From Leptolyngbyaceae cyanobacterium (lineage in GTDB: Bacteria > Cyanobacteriota > Cyanobacteriia > Cyanobacteriales > Aerosakkonemataceae): a stretch of 64,000 nt of DNA. The position numbers and the translations under genes were made by a program. Within the stretch, counting starts at the first letter, position 1, and the number at the start of each line of letters is the position of its first letter. The stretch covers positions 62,001 to 126,000 of the forward strand of contig DATNQN010000020.1 of assembly GCA_036703985.1 (NCBI GenBank), in the 5' to 3' direction. The notes beneath the pieces were generated by a model. It ran no database searches. It was not told the origin of the DNA and saw only the letters and a list, made by a program, of their open reading frames with translations. Positions 20,183 to 28,513 of this stretch are shown piece by piece.

Positions 20183-20788
20183 TCAGAATTTGGAAACATC
20201 TGGACAATTCCTCAAATACCATCGCCAAGGTAAATTAGCACCCTGAGATAAACCAATCCGAGTAGTTTGTACCAGGTTAAGTATTTGTTGGTCAAGGTCT
20301 TTTTGAAATTTTGGTTGACGATGTTCGAGCCACAAAGCTTGACCTGGTTGTAATAATTGACCGTTTAAACTGAGGTTGATTTGCAGTGCTTGACACAATT
20401 TACCAGGCCCAGCTGCGATTCGATCGAGTTTTAATCCTTGATGTTGCGCGATCGCATCTGGCTCGTATTTTAATTGCAAAGCTCTAATCAAAATAGCACT
20501 AGCAATACCCTCTCGGTCAGTTACTAAATTTAAACAATGGTATCGACCGTAAATTAAATAAATATAACTCACTCCTGCTGGCCCAAACATCACTTGATTG
20601 CGCGGTGTTTGACGCCGATAAGCATGGCAAGCCGGGTCGTTAGGCCCATAAGCTTCTGTTTCGACAATCAGCCCTTTAATTATTTGTCCATTACTAAACT
20701 GGCGTACCAGAGTACAACCGATCGAATCTGGTGCTACCTCAATTGATGGACGGGCTAACCAACAAGGATCGACCGTTAGTAGCTGCAT
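20183..20788 (-). CDS. 3-methyladenine DNA glycosylase (AAG/MPG type)
   Basis: 201 residues. Motifs of the AAG family are visible: GLIVETEAYGPNDPACHAYRR (catalytic Glu in the ETEAY block), RNQVMFGPAGVSYIYLIYGRYHCLNLVT, then AAGPGKLCQAL. The enzyme excises alkylated and deaminated purines in base excision repair. It is upstream of mgtE on the same strand with a 267-base gap that holds the mgtE leader. Confidence 0.92.
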   Translation of the reverse strand: MQLLTVDPCWLARPSIEVAPDSIGCTLVRQFSNGQIIKGLIVETEAYGPNDPACHAYRRQTPRNQVMFGPAGVSYIYLIYGRYHCLNLVTDREGIASAILIRALQLKYEPDAIAQHQGLKLDRIAAGPGKLCQALQINLSLNGQLLQPGQALWLEHRQPKFQKDLDQQILNLVQTTRIGLSQGANLPWRWYLRNCPDVSKF

Positions 20789-20866
20789 TTTTTATTTGTT
20801 ATTGACTATACTATATTGATAAAATTGCTCCCACCGCCCTAATTTCATATCCGAGTATTTATACCA

Positions 20867-20989
20867 ATGGACATCAAACTAGTTTTAATGGGATTAACCG
20901 TTGTCTTTATCTTAGCCAGCCTATTTTTCGGCACGAAAAATGGATTTTACGATTCAGACAACTATCACGGTAACGGTTCTGCTCACTAA
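20867..20989 (+). CDS. 40-residue single-helix membrane protein
   Basis: Forty codons starting MDIKLVLMGLTVVF, giving one transmembrane helix (about residues 4-22) and a polar C-terminal tail FYDSDNYHGNGSAH. The shape is that of small thylakoid subunits of PSII, PSI or NDH-1. I recall similar tails in other cyanobacteria but cannot assign a name; an NDH-1 small subunit such as NdhP is one possibility only. There is no obvious Shine-Dalgarno. The gene lies between the divergent glycosylase and the MBL hydrolase. Confidence 0.6.
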   Translation: MDIKLVLMGLTVVFILASLFFGTKNGFYDSDNYHGNGSAH

Positions 20990-21118
20990 TTAATAACTGC
21001 CGTAGCCTTGTTTCGACTGGGATTCCCGTTCGGCATCATTTTGCCAAACGGGAGTATTAGCTTTGGAAAAATATCTGGCAAACGGCCCAAGTATCTATAG
21101 CGATCGGGAGAGAGCATC

Positions 21119-22822
21119 GTGATCGAACTGGAATGCTTACCCTATAGTGTCAATCATGCAGACGAAGGGGTTTGTCTGTTAGTGCGGATGGGCCCGTATC
21201 GCATCATGCTGGATTGCGGAATGGCAGACATTTCACCACTACAGGCAGGATTAAAGCAAAAGCTTCCAGCTGATTTAGTATTATGCAGTCACGCTCATTC
21301 AGATCATGCCAGGGGATTGCTAGCGCTCCATAAAGCTTTCCCTCAGTTACCCGTTTATGCCAGTGAAGTAACTACTCAGCTACTACCTCTCAATTGGCCA
21401 GAACTAGCTCCGAAAAAGATTTCTCAATTTTGTCATGCTTTACCTTGGCGATCGCCAGTAGAGTTTCAGGACGGACTGTGTGCCGAACTATTTCCCGCCG
21501 GACATTTACCCGGAGCCGCCGCCATCCGCCTTACCTACACTACTCCTCGCCGCACCTACACTTTAGTGTATACGGGAGATTTTTTCTTATCTAATTCCCG
21601 ATTAGTAGAAGGGTTACCCCTAGATGCTTTGCGGGGAGTCGAGCCAGACGTGCTGATTTTGGAAGGTACTTACGGCACCGCTCGTCATCCCCACCGCCGA
21701 CAGCAAGAAAATCAGCTTTCTGAAAGAATCGGTCGTGCTTTAGCTAACGGACAATCCGTACTGTTACCAGTGCCGACTTTGGGACTGGGACAGGAAATTT
21801 TAATGCTGCTACGCAGTCATCACCTTTTTACGGGTCGTGACTTGGATATTTGGGTAGATGGTACGGTTGCCGCAGGTTGCGACGCTTACCTTAATTTATT
21901 GTCTCACTTGCCGACATCGGTACAGAATTTTTCGCGCCATCAGCCTTTATTTTGGGACGAGCGAATTCGTCCCCGCGTGCGCCGATTAATGCCAGAACAA
22001 GCTCCAGAAATCGGCAAATCTCCTTGTATCGTGCTGACGGATGAATCGGCTGATTTTGGCAAGTATTGCCACCCAAACAGCGGTTCTTGGTTAATTTTGC
22101 TACCTCAAAGACCGGGACGCGCGATCGATACCGATTTTCAATTTCTCGATCGCTATGCTGCTGCCGTTAGCGATCGAACTACCGCACAAGGAAAACAAAC
22201 CAATACCCCTGACGCATCGATTAATGTAGAAACTTATTTATTAGCGCAACATTGTGATGGGCCAGGAACTACCCAGTTAATTCATAATTTACGTCCCCAG
22301 CACGTCATATTTATCCACGGTTCTCCTACCTATTTGGCAGATTTAACTAGCCTCGATGAGCTACATAACCGTTATCACCTCCATTCTCCCAGTGCCGGAA
22401 CGTTGGTGGAATTGCCTATAGGGGAAAATTTTTTACAGCCCGCCGCACCAGAAACTAATTATGAAGGGGAATTGACCGAGTTAGGTACGGTGGTGACCAT
22501 TGCCCTTCCAGATACGATCACCGCCGATCCGCGCTGGCAAAACTTTGCCGATACTGGTTTAGTAGAAGCACGCTGGCAAGGTGAGGAATTGGTATTGCGG
22601 GGATTAACTCAGCGAGAACTGCTTACTCAGGGAAGCGATCGCCTCCCTGCCGATCTAGCTTGCTGTGGCAGATGCGTCCACCAAAGGGGACAGCGCTGCT
22701 GGAATCAAGCATCCCCCCTCTTCGGCTTTAAGGTAACTCCAGATGGCTACTGCCCGGTTTTTGAACCAAGTACTGGGCCATCACATCATTTGAGAAATGA
22801 AAAAGATAATAGCGATAACTGA
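21119..22822 (+). CDS. MBL-fold metallo-hydrolase, beta-CASP/RNase-like
   Basis: 567 residues from a GTG start. The metal-binding motif HAHSDH is at residues 58-63, with the further ligands in FPAGHLPGA and VYTGDF. A middle segment (residues about 180-400) resembles the beta-CASP insertion, with QHVIFIHGSP near 395. After about residue 450 there is an extra C-terminal part containing a cysteine cluster (CCGRCVHQRGQRC..., then YCPVFE) that could bind zinc or a cluster. The likely activity is hydrolysis of RNA phosphodiesters; this is family-level inference. Confidence 0.8.
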   Translation: MIELECLPYSVNHADEGVCLLVRMGPYRIMLDCGMADISPLQAGLKQKLPADLVLCSHAHSDHARGLLALHKAFPQLPVYASEVTTQLLPLNWPELAPKKISQFCHALPWRSPVEFQDGLCAELFPAGHLPGAAAIRLTYTTPRRTYTLVYTGDFFLSNSRLVEGLPLDALRGVEPDVLILEGTYGTARHPHRRQQENQLSERIGRALANGQSVLLPVPTLGLGQEILMLLRSHHLFTGRDLDIWVDGTVAAGCDAYLNLLSHLPTSVQNFSRHQPLFWDERIRPRVRRLMPEQAPEIGKSPCIVLTDESADFGKYCHPNSGSWLILLPQRPGRAIDTDFQFLDRYAAAVSDRTTAQGKQTNTPDASINVETYLLAQHCDGPGTTQLIHNLRPQHVIFIHGSPTYLADLTSLDELHNRYHLHSPSAGTLVELPIGENFLQPAAPETNYEGELTELGTVVTIALPDTITADPRWQNFADTGLVEARWQGEELVLRGLTQRELLTQGSDRLPADLACCGRCVHQRGQRCWNQASPLFGFKVTPDGYCPVFEPSTGPSHHLRNEKDNSDN

Positions 22823-22890
22823 ATTCAGGAGCCAGAATTCAGGAGTCAGAAGTCAGAAGTCAGTATTCAGAAGTTAGAATACAAAACAGC
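22823..22890. repeat. Heptanucleotide-type repeats after the MBL gene
   Basis: Imperfect 7-base units of the form (A)TTCAGGAG / AGTCAGA follow the MBL gene stop codon, and similar AATTCAGGAGTCAG units recur near 33870-33905. They are probably noncoding short tandem repeats. Confidence 0.6.
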
Positions 22891-23025
22891 TATTGCCAAT
22901 TCACTTGCTTTCATATCACTAATATTTCCGCTGCCCCGCTGCCCCCTGCTCCCCTGCCTCGACAAAAGTTAACCCAGCGTCTATATCTGATGCTGGGCTA
23001 AAGTTCTACTTGCTATGCTGTTTGA

Positions 23026-23337
23026 TTAATCTGCGTTGGTGTCTGGATAATGATTGCGGATTTGTTCTGCTTCTGGACAATCATCAGAAACCAGGGGTTC
23101 TACATTACCGCGCGGTACGGAGGCCAATTTCTGACTAACAGCACCAATGCTTTCTAGGCGCACCATCTCTTCCCAGGAAGAAACTTCATCTTCTTCTTCT
23201 GTTTCATAGCGCAATGTCACCAAATCGCCTTCAATGTCGATAATGCGAGCGCGTTCGATCCAACGTTGCTGGTCCCGCAAGAAAACACAGACTTCCCGAC
23301 CATCGCAACAGAGTTGATATATCTTGCGGTGTAGCAT
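23026..23337 (-). CDS. DUF6679 family protein
   Basis: 103 residues. The ATG at 23337 has AGGAG nine bases upstream. The sequence (MLHRKIYQLCCDGREVCVFLRDQQRW, then ARIIDIEGDLVTLRYETEEEDEVSSWEEMVRLESIG) looks like a small beta-barrel, Sm/SH3-like, followed by an acidic tail. I associate it with the cyanobacterial family DUF6679, whose function is unknown; the match is from memory. Confidence 0.65.
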   Translation of the reverse strand: MLHRKIYQLCCDGREVCVFLRDQQRWIERARIIDIEGDLVTLRYETEEEDEVSSWEEMVRLESIGAVSQKLASVPRGNVEPLVSDDCPEAEQIRNHYPDTNAD

Positions 23338-23769
23338 GTATTGATTCTCCTGAACAGGGAACTCTTCAAATTTTTAGTTTGGTTAATCTCTCACTTGAGA
23401 TGGGATGACTTCAGGAAACTTCCTTAAGCCATTATCGATCGTCTCATTTAAAAGTGTTTACTCTTCATTAAGAGCGATCGCTCTTTTAAATAGGATGACA
23501 TAGATTGTTTCTTTCCTTTATAACAAGTTTATCATTTCTATCTGATGCTTTAGTTGAAGGCATTTTAGCCGTAATTAAGCAGCAGATCGTAAAGTGAAAA
23601 TTCCTCAGCCAATTATGAGCGGTCAGCGCATTTATCATTGAAAGTTAGGAGCGTTCAAAAAGACGGGAATAATGTGAAGGCGAACGCAACTATTAATCTG
23701 TATTGAAATGGCTTTGTGCCGTTGATAGCAGTTTACATTGACCTTCACCGTCCTAAAAGTCCGGTGATT

Positions 23770-23878
23770 CTTGGGCTGAATCTTGCCTCTACTAGCGATG
23801 CTAATTTTGGTCTTACGGTTTCATGTCTAGCCCGAAACATATCTCTTGATATGCCCCGCTTATGGGCTACTCCCCAAG
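23770..23878. ncRNA. Nested inverted repeats, candidate structured RNA
   Basis: Three nested perfect stems: CTTGGG (23770-23775) with CCCAAG (23873-23878), TAGCCC (23828-23833) with GGGCTA (23864-23869), and CATATC (23838-23843) with GATATG (23848-23853) around a TCTT loop. A local CACCG/CGGTG hairpin precedes it and CTGTG/CACAG follows. A long, interrupted rod is the kind of shape 6S RNA has, but I see no diagnostic sequence and the strand is undecided. Confidence 0.3.
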
Positions 23879-24241
23879 CGTAAATTTCTGTGTGTCCCAC
23901 AGTATTTAATTTCTTTTCATCCTTGCTGTGTGGATTTATTTTTATACCATTGACAGACAGGAATTTCGAGATTACGGAGCAGGTCGTTAAACTTGTTTAC
24001 TCATCGTTCTCAAGGCCATTGACTTTTTGTTATTTTACCAGAAATTTGTCGTATAACGACCGGGGTTTAAACCCAATTTTTCGATAAAATGATGTTCATT
24101 TCAATGCTAGTTTTTAGATCCTGGCTTTTGGATTTTCAATTTTTTACTTTACTTATGATGAAGCTTTTCTCTTTTAAGTAACTTTTTTCAGCTACATAGT
24201 TGAGTTTGGCCTCACGGTAATTAAGGAGCAAATTAGCTACC

Positions 24242-24313
24242 CTGGATTGGGAAAACTCGTAATTACTCAGATCGCTTTGCCTGAGATCGGGCTAGCTATT
24301 GCCTGCAATCCAG
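24242..24313. other. Inverted repeat enclosing a small stem
   Basis: CTGGATTG (24242-24249) pairs perfectly with CAATCCAG (24306-24313). Inside, CTCAG (24266-24270) can pair with CTGAG (24281-24285), and TAGCTA occurs on both flanks. The arrangement could be an RNA fold or a mobile-element remnant; no reading frame is present. Confidence 0.35.
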
Positions 24314-24564
24314 TATAGAACTTGTCTGCGGGTATCCTAACACAAACAAGGCCATTTCATCTGAATCTCCTAAGTTTTGGTAATGGCAAACCTAAAAATT
24401 TTTTCTTTTTAAGCCTGCCGTGTCTCTAGTGAAATGGATATCTATTAACACTTATTCTATAATCTCAAAGCCTGTTCTGGAAGCCAACTGACTGGGATTT
24501 TTGTCTAAATTTACACGCTCTTGTCGAGGAATTAAAAATATTCTCAGCGATTTTCCTAATAAGT

Positions 24565-24607
24565 GATAACGGCTAAAACCTTTGTAGAAAGGGCTTTAGC
24601 CGTTATC
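24565..24607. repeat. 13-bp hairpin downstream of a small gene
   Basis: GATAACGGCTAAA and its complement TTTAGCCGTTATC form a perfect 13-bp stem with a 17-base loop. It sits about 60 bases past the stop of the minus-strand gene at 24666, so it could act as its terminator, but there is no T-run after it on either strand. Confidence 0.5.
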
Positions 24608-24665
24608 ATTGCCGATGGATCGATCTCAGACCATCGTTTTGGTATTTATTTATACAGACTTTTTC

Positions 24666-24914
24666 CTAGCAAGGTATGGGTATGGGATGGGTATCTCTTA
24701 AACCAATTTCACCGTACTCCATCAGACTTCGAGTAAAAGACCCCCTTGCCTCTCTTTGTATTTGACCTGAGTTGAGAGCATTGTACAGCGTGACTAAGGC
24801 GTCTAAATCGGCAGACTGGTAGCCCTTATTAGCCAATACTTGGCCAATTAGACCTTCAGAAGCAACACTTAAACACCCTGTTTGAAAAGCAGATTTAACC
24901 AGTGAGCGAATCAT
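24666..24914 (-). CDS. Small hypothetical protein
   Basis: 82 residues starting MIRSLVKSAFQTGCLSVASEGLIGQVL, then DLDALVTLYNALNSGQIQREA. It has AGGA a few bases before the ATG. The sequence is helical and resembles short uncharacterised proteins I remember from other cyanobacteria, so I consider it real; the function is unknown. Confidence 0.6.
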   Translation of the reverse strand: MIRSLVKSAFQTGCLSVASEGLIGQVLANKGYQSADLDALVTLYNALNSGQIQREARGSFTRSLMEYGEIGLRDTHPIPIPC

Positions 24915-25354
24915 AACGTCCTACAGCATCCTTGATGCGTTACTCGTTATTCTCAGTGTCAAACATCTCTATAATTAAGTAAATGATAAAAGGCCGTAGC
25001 ATGGTGTGATAAATTGCCTCTTGATGCTGTGATTTGTGTCACTGAGGCGTAAATTGATTGATTTTGCTAACGGATTTTCTTTGGCTGAGCGGCTTTATGC
25101 GATCGAACCACCACAGAGATGCTTGACTTATGTAATAGCTTATAGGCATTACTGTAAAGAATGTGTAAAGACACCAGAGGTCGAACGACAAATTTTCTGT
25201 AAAGATTGCCGGAACGTCCGCGATCGCTCGTCATCAACAGCAGTCTCCCGACCGAAGATTGGTATTCCTTCCATCTAAAATCTAAAATCGATCGACCGAT
25301 CGCTTGTAAAGTAGTGGGATTAGCACATTCTTTTTTCAAACAGGAATAGCACTC
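24915..25354. other. Intergenic region before the mutarotase gene
   Basis: About 440 bases. A possible GTG-initiated frame of 80 codons on the plus strand (25036-25278) contains CKEC and CKDC, but a longer frame runs opposite it and neither has clear support. I see no RNA gene or hairpin here. Confidence 0.35.
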
Positions 25355-26356
25355 GTGTTGGCGATCGCAGTAAAAGAGCAGCAGTACAAAACCTACGTCC
25401 TCTCTGACCAAACAGCCCAATCCGAAATAGAGGTAGTTCCAGAACGAGGCGGCATAATTACTAAATGGTGTTATCAAGGTCAAGAAATCCTCTACCTAGA
25501 TGCAGAGAGATTCGCCAATCCAAACTTAAGCGTTAGAGGAGGAATTCCGATCCTGTTCCCCATTTGCGGGAACTTACCAGACAACACCTACACCCATCAC
25601 AAGCGGGTGTGGACAAAACCAGTAGATGATATAGGGAATAAGGGAGATAAAGAAAATAAGGGAGATAAAAAAAATAAAGGAGACAAGGAAGAGCCTTTTT
25701 CCCCACCCACTACTTATGATGAAACGTATAACATTCAAAAATATACCCTTAAACAACACGGTTTTGCTCGCGACCTTCCTTGGGAAGTCACCGAGCAAGT
25801 AACGGAAGGCTTTGTCAGCATTACCCTGGTTCTGGAAAGTAACAAAAAAACGAGAGAAGTTTATCCTTTTGATTTTAAAATAGCCTTTACCTACCAGTTA
25901 AAGGGCAATCGGTTGGAAATTCGCCAGCGCTACACTAACTGCTCGGAAGAACAAATGCCCTTTTCTACTGGACTGCATCCTTATTTTTATACCGCCGATA
26001 AGACTCAGCTACAGTTGCGGATTCCTGCCAAGGAATATCAAGATCAGCGTACTAATACAGTTCATCCATTCACGGGTAGTTTTGATTTCGATACCGATGA
26101 AATAGATGTGGCATTTCGGGATATCAATAGTCCTTTCGCCACTGCGATCGACAACGGTCGCCAATTGCGTATCAGCCTGAGTTATGATGAAGCATACTCT
26201 ACTTTAGTTTTCTGGACAGTAAAAGGTAAAGATTTTTACTGCCTAGAACCTTGGACTGCGCCTCGTAACGCGCTCAATACCAACCAAAATTTGATTCGAT
26301 TAGAACCAGACCAAACCTTCGAGACAATCGTTGGTTTAAGCGTCTCTTTTTCCTAA
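25355..26356 (+). CDS. Aldose 1-epimerase (mutarotase) family protein
   Basis: 333 residues, GTG or TTG start. The family blocks are present: EVVPERGGIITKW, GGIPILFPICGNLPDN, LKQHGFARDLPWEV (with a catalytic-type His), and LHPYFY with GSFDFDTDEIDVAF. It probably interconverts anomers of a hexose or hexose-6-phosphate. Between the N-terminal blocks and the QHGFARD block lies a low-complexity stretch with three NKGDK-type repeats (nt 25635-25690) followed by EEPFSPP. This appears to be an in-frame insertion of repeat DNA into a surface loop. Confidence 0.82.
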   Translation: MLAIAVKEQQYKTYVLSDQTAQSEIEVVPERGGIITKWCYQGQEILYLDAERFANPNLSVRGGIPILFPICGNLPDNTYTHHKRVWTKPVDDIGNKGDKENKGDKKNKGDKEEPFSPPTTYDETYNIQKYTLKQHGFARDLPWEVTEQVTEGFVSITLVLESNKKTREVYPFDFKIAFTYQLKGNRLEIRQRYTNCSEEQMPFSTGLHPYFYTADKTQLQLRIPAKEYQDQRTNTVHPFTGSFDFDTDEIDVAFRDINSPFATAIDNGRQLRISLSYDEAYSTLVFWTVKGKDFYCLEPWTAPRNALNTNQNLIRLEPDQTFETIVGLSVSFS

Positions 26357-26369
26357 AATTGACATACTT

Positions 26370-26395
26370 CCCCGTCAAGCGATGCTGTGACGGGG
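26370..26395. repeat. Hairpin resembling an IS200/IS605 end
   Basis: CCCCGTCA (26370-26377) pairs with TGACGGGG (26388-26395), followed by GATTCTTAC. This hairpin and trailing motif look like the subterminal structures flanking tnpB-type genes in cyanobacterial IS200/IS605 elements. No transposase is nearby, so it may be a scar, or simply the terminator of the mutarotase gene. Confidence 0.3.
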
Positions 26396-26477
26396 GATTC
26401 TTACAGCAGTCACCCATTGGAATTCCACATCGGAGAAGGGTTTGGGAAGTGTCTTTTTAAACTGCATCAAACTCGCG

Positions 26478-28079
26478 TTAATTTTGCGATCGCCTTACCC
26501 CTGAAGATGACTTCCTTACCAATAAAATCAGTTTGTCGTTTTCCAATTTCACAATCCATTCCGACCTGTTAAAAAAAGGCGGTATATCCTTCTTTTTAAT
26601 CAGAATATAATCAATCATATCAAACCAATCTCCCTTAATTCCTTTAGTGCGCCATATCTCAACCTGACCGAGACGCTCTTCATATTGGGGGGTCAACGCA
26701 GTATGGCCTAAATAAGGTCTGACTGATGTATAAGTTGCAGATAAATAGCTCAACTTCGGTTCTGGCGATAACAAAACTCCATCTAGACCAAGTTGATTAA
26801 TTTCGGTCAGCATTTGCTTCTCTTCCCGCGTTAAAAAAAATGCTTCTGCTGGATAAAGTAAACGGTCTTTAATGAAAGTTAAATTGTCACTTATAACCAA
26901 TCCAGCCAGCATTATCAATAAGTATCTAAATAAATAAGGATGTAACTTCTCTTGCAGAGCGATCGTAATTTTTTGAATGAGCGGTAGAGCAATCAAGCAA
27001 AGCGGTGTCCAAATGTAGCCGCGAGTGAAATGTAAAGGCTGGATCGGATTAATAAATAAGTCGTGTTTAGCCAACAAAAGAGATATCAAAAAATAAATAA
27101 ACAAAAAACCCACATTTCGGTCTAACTTGTGACGATCGATCCAAATCCGACCAGCAGCTAGTAAAGCAACCGGAGAATAAGCCATAATCATTGAATTCAC
27201 GGGCAAAGTCCAGGCAATCGACCATTCTTCATGAATTGCTCGATGCTGCGGCACGGAATTCAAAAAAACTTTGTAGTAGACCAAGAATAAACCCGTGAAA
27301 GCAAACATTACCAAGAAATTTTTTACCGTTGAGCTTGTCCGCTCTAAACAAGCTAATATGCCAAACCATAAAGTGAGGATAAGTAAAAGTTGAACGCCCG
27401 AAAATGGATGTGCTGTTCCTAGTAAACCACCGCAAAAAATCGCCCAAAACCATCGTTCGTTTAGTACTGCTAACCACGTAGCAGCCACAATTCCATGATA
27501 AATTGCTTCTAACGGATAAATTAAGTTCCTACCCCAGTTCAAAAACCACAAGCCGTCGCCAGGGTCATAACGAAAAAAACGAAAAAATATTGGATTTCCG
27601 TGGATAATATTATCAATCAATGCTGCCAAACATAAAAAGCCTCCTCCCCACATAACTAAAAAAAACAACAGTATTCTAAATCGGGGGTCTGGCAACAATT
27701 TTTTGACAACGAGTAGAGTAAAATAAGCACATAATAAACTGCCGATAATGCCAACAATAAAATAAAATATGCCTGGTTCTATGTTTAACTTTTTGATTCC
27801 GAATCCAAGTAACCAAATCGGCCATTGAAAGTAAATTATCGGTGGTGTCGGTGAAGAGTCGTAAGGATTGGGATAAGCAAAGCCATTCCCCCGTTCAAAA
27901 ATTTCTCTACCATTGGCAGAGTAGTAAGGCATATCGTACTGGATGAATCCGGTAGGAATTACATCTGAGTCGATTCCTATTCTCAGCCAATGACCTAAAT
28001 AGATAATTTGAAAAGGCGCGATCGCGATGAGGATGTAGGCCACATCCATTATGCTAATTAGTCTTTTATTTCTCTGCAT
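26478..28079 (-). CDS. Polytopic membrane protein, glycosyltransferase-like
   Basis: About 533 residues from the ATG at 28079 (MQRNKRLISIMDVAY); a start 93 bases upstream would add a proline-rich tail encoded in repeat DNA and is less likely. Eleven or so hydrophobic segments are spread over residues 10-400, followed by a soluble C-terminal domain (EEKQMLTEINQLGLDGVLLSPEPKLSYLSATYT...). The extracytoplasmic loop after helix 1 has DSDVIPTGFIQYDMPYYSANGREIFERG, with a DM/YY arrangement like GT-C glycosyltransferases. The overall shape suggests a lipid-linked sugar transferase, but the family is not identified. Confidence 0.65.
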   Translation of the reverse strand: MQRNKRLISIMDVAYILIAIAPFQIIYLGHWLRIGIDSDVIPTGFIQYDMPYYSANGREIFERGNGFAYPNPYDSSPTPPIIYFQWPIWLLGFGIKKLNIEPGIFYFIVGIIGSLLCAYFTLLVVKKLLPDPRFRILLFFLVMWGGGFLCLAALIDNIIHGNPIFFRFFRYDPGDGLWFLNWGRNLIYPLEAIYHGIVAATWLAVLNERWFWAIFCGGLLGTAHPFSGVQLLLILTLWFGILACLERTSSTVKNFLVMFAFTGLFLVYYKVFLNSVPQHRAIHEEWSIAWTLPVNSMIMAYSPVALLAAGRIWIDRHKLDRNVGFLFIYFLISLLLAKHDLFINPIQPLHFTRGYIWTPLCLIALPLIQKITIALQEKLHPYLFRYLLIMLAGLVISDNLTFIKDRLLYPAEAFFLTREEKQMLTEINQLGLDGVLLSPEPKLSYLSATYTSVRPYLGHTALTPQYEERLGQVEIWRTKGIKGDWFDMIDYILIKKKDIPPFFNRSEWIVKLENDKLILLVRKSSSGVRRSQN

Positions 28080-28284
28080 TTGATTAACAAAGAATCCAGA
28101 AGGTATGTTGGGGATAGGGAGATGGGGGAGAAAAATAGAATTGATTTTCATAATTCTGGCTTCATCGTTCACCCTTCACCCTTTCGCCAGCCCCTATTCC
28201 AAAATTTTTTTGCTCAACCCTATTGACTATTTATTTTTTCCTGTGCTACATTGGTCAACGTTGCGAAAAAAAAGCAATTTCTTC

Positions 28285-28356
28285 GGGTCGCTAACTCAAC
28301 GGTAGAGTACTCGGCTTTTAACCGATTAGTTCCGGGTTCGAATCCCGGGCGACCCA
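28285..28356 (+). tRNA. tRNA-Lys (anticodon UUU)
   Basis: A complete cloverleaf: acceptor arms GGGTCGC/GCGACCC, D-arm GCTAACTCAACGGTAGAGT-type, anticodon loop CTTTTAA giving UUU, and T-loop GGTTCGAATCC. The discriminator base is A and CCA is not encoded. It lies 158 bases upstream of fbaA. Confidence 0.96.
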
Positions 28357-28513
28357 TTTTTGATAAATCATGCTTATATAATATTTAATTACGGTTAATC
28401 ACTGAATCTCTAGATATATTTTCCTCTAGGTTGTAAAGTATCTTAAGATTATTGTAAGAATTCCGCTGGTCTAAAACTAACTAGCTGACGACTAACCATT
28501 AGGAGGATGAGAT

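Larger units (their letters stand above)
23338..24665. other. 1.3-kb gene-poor region with inverted repeats
   Basis: No protein gene is convincing here; a 65-codon frame at 23890-24087 has no supporting features. The stretch does contain three separate inverted-repeat structures (near 23770-23878, 24242-24313 and 24565-24607), described separately. Lack of coding plus structure suggests one or more RNA genes or regulatory DNA. Confidence 0.55.

Noticed and set aside
23890-24087. 65-codon plus frame in the gene-poor region
   Set aside because: Phe-rich with no ribosome-binding site; more likely noncoding.
23338-24665. RNase P RNA, SRP RNA or tmRNA in the gene-poor region
   Set aside because: I looked for the conserved cores (GAGGAAAGTCC, GGAAGGAAGCAG, the tag-coding segment) and found none on either strand.
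25036-25278. 80-codon plus-strand frame with CKEC and CKDC, zinc-ribbon-like
   Set aside because: GTG start without ribosome-binding site, a 138-codon frame runs opposite, and the Cys spacing may be chance. Not enough to annotate.
25067-25483. 138-codon minus-strand frame
   Set aside because: It overlaps the start of the mutarotase gene on the other strand and shows no family sequence.
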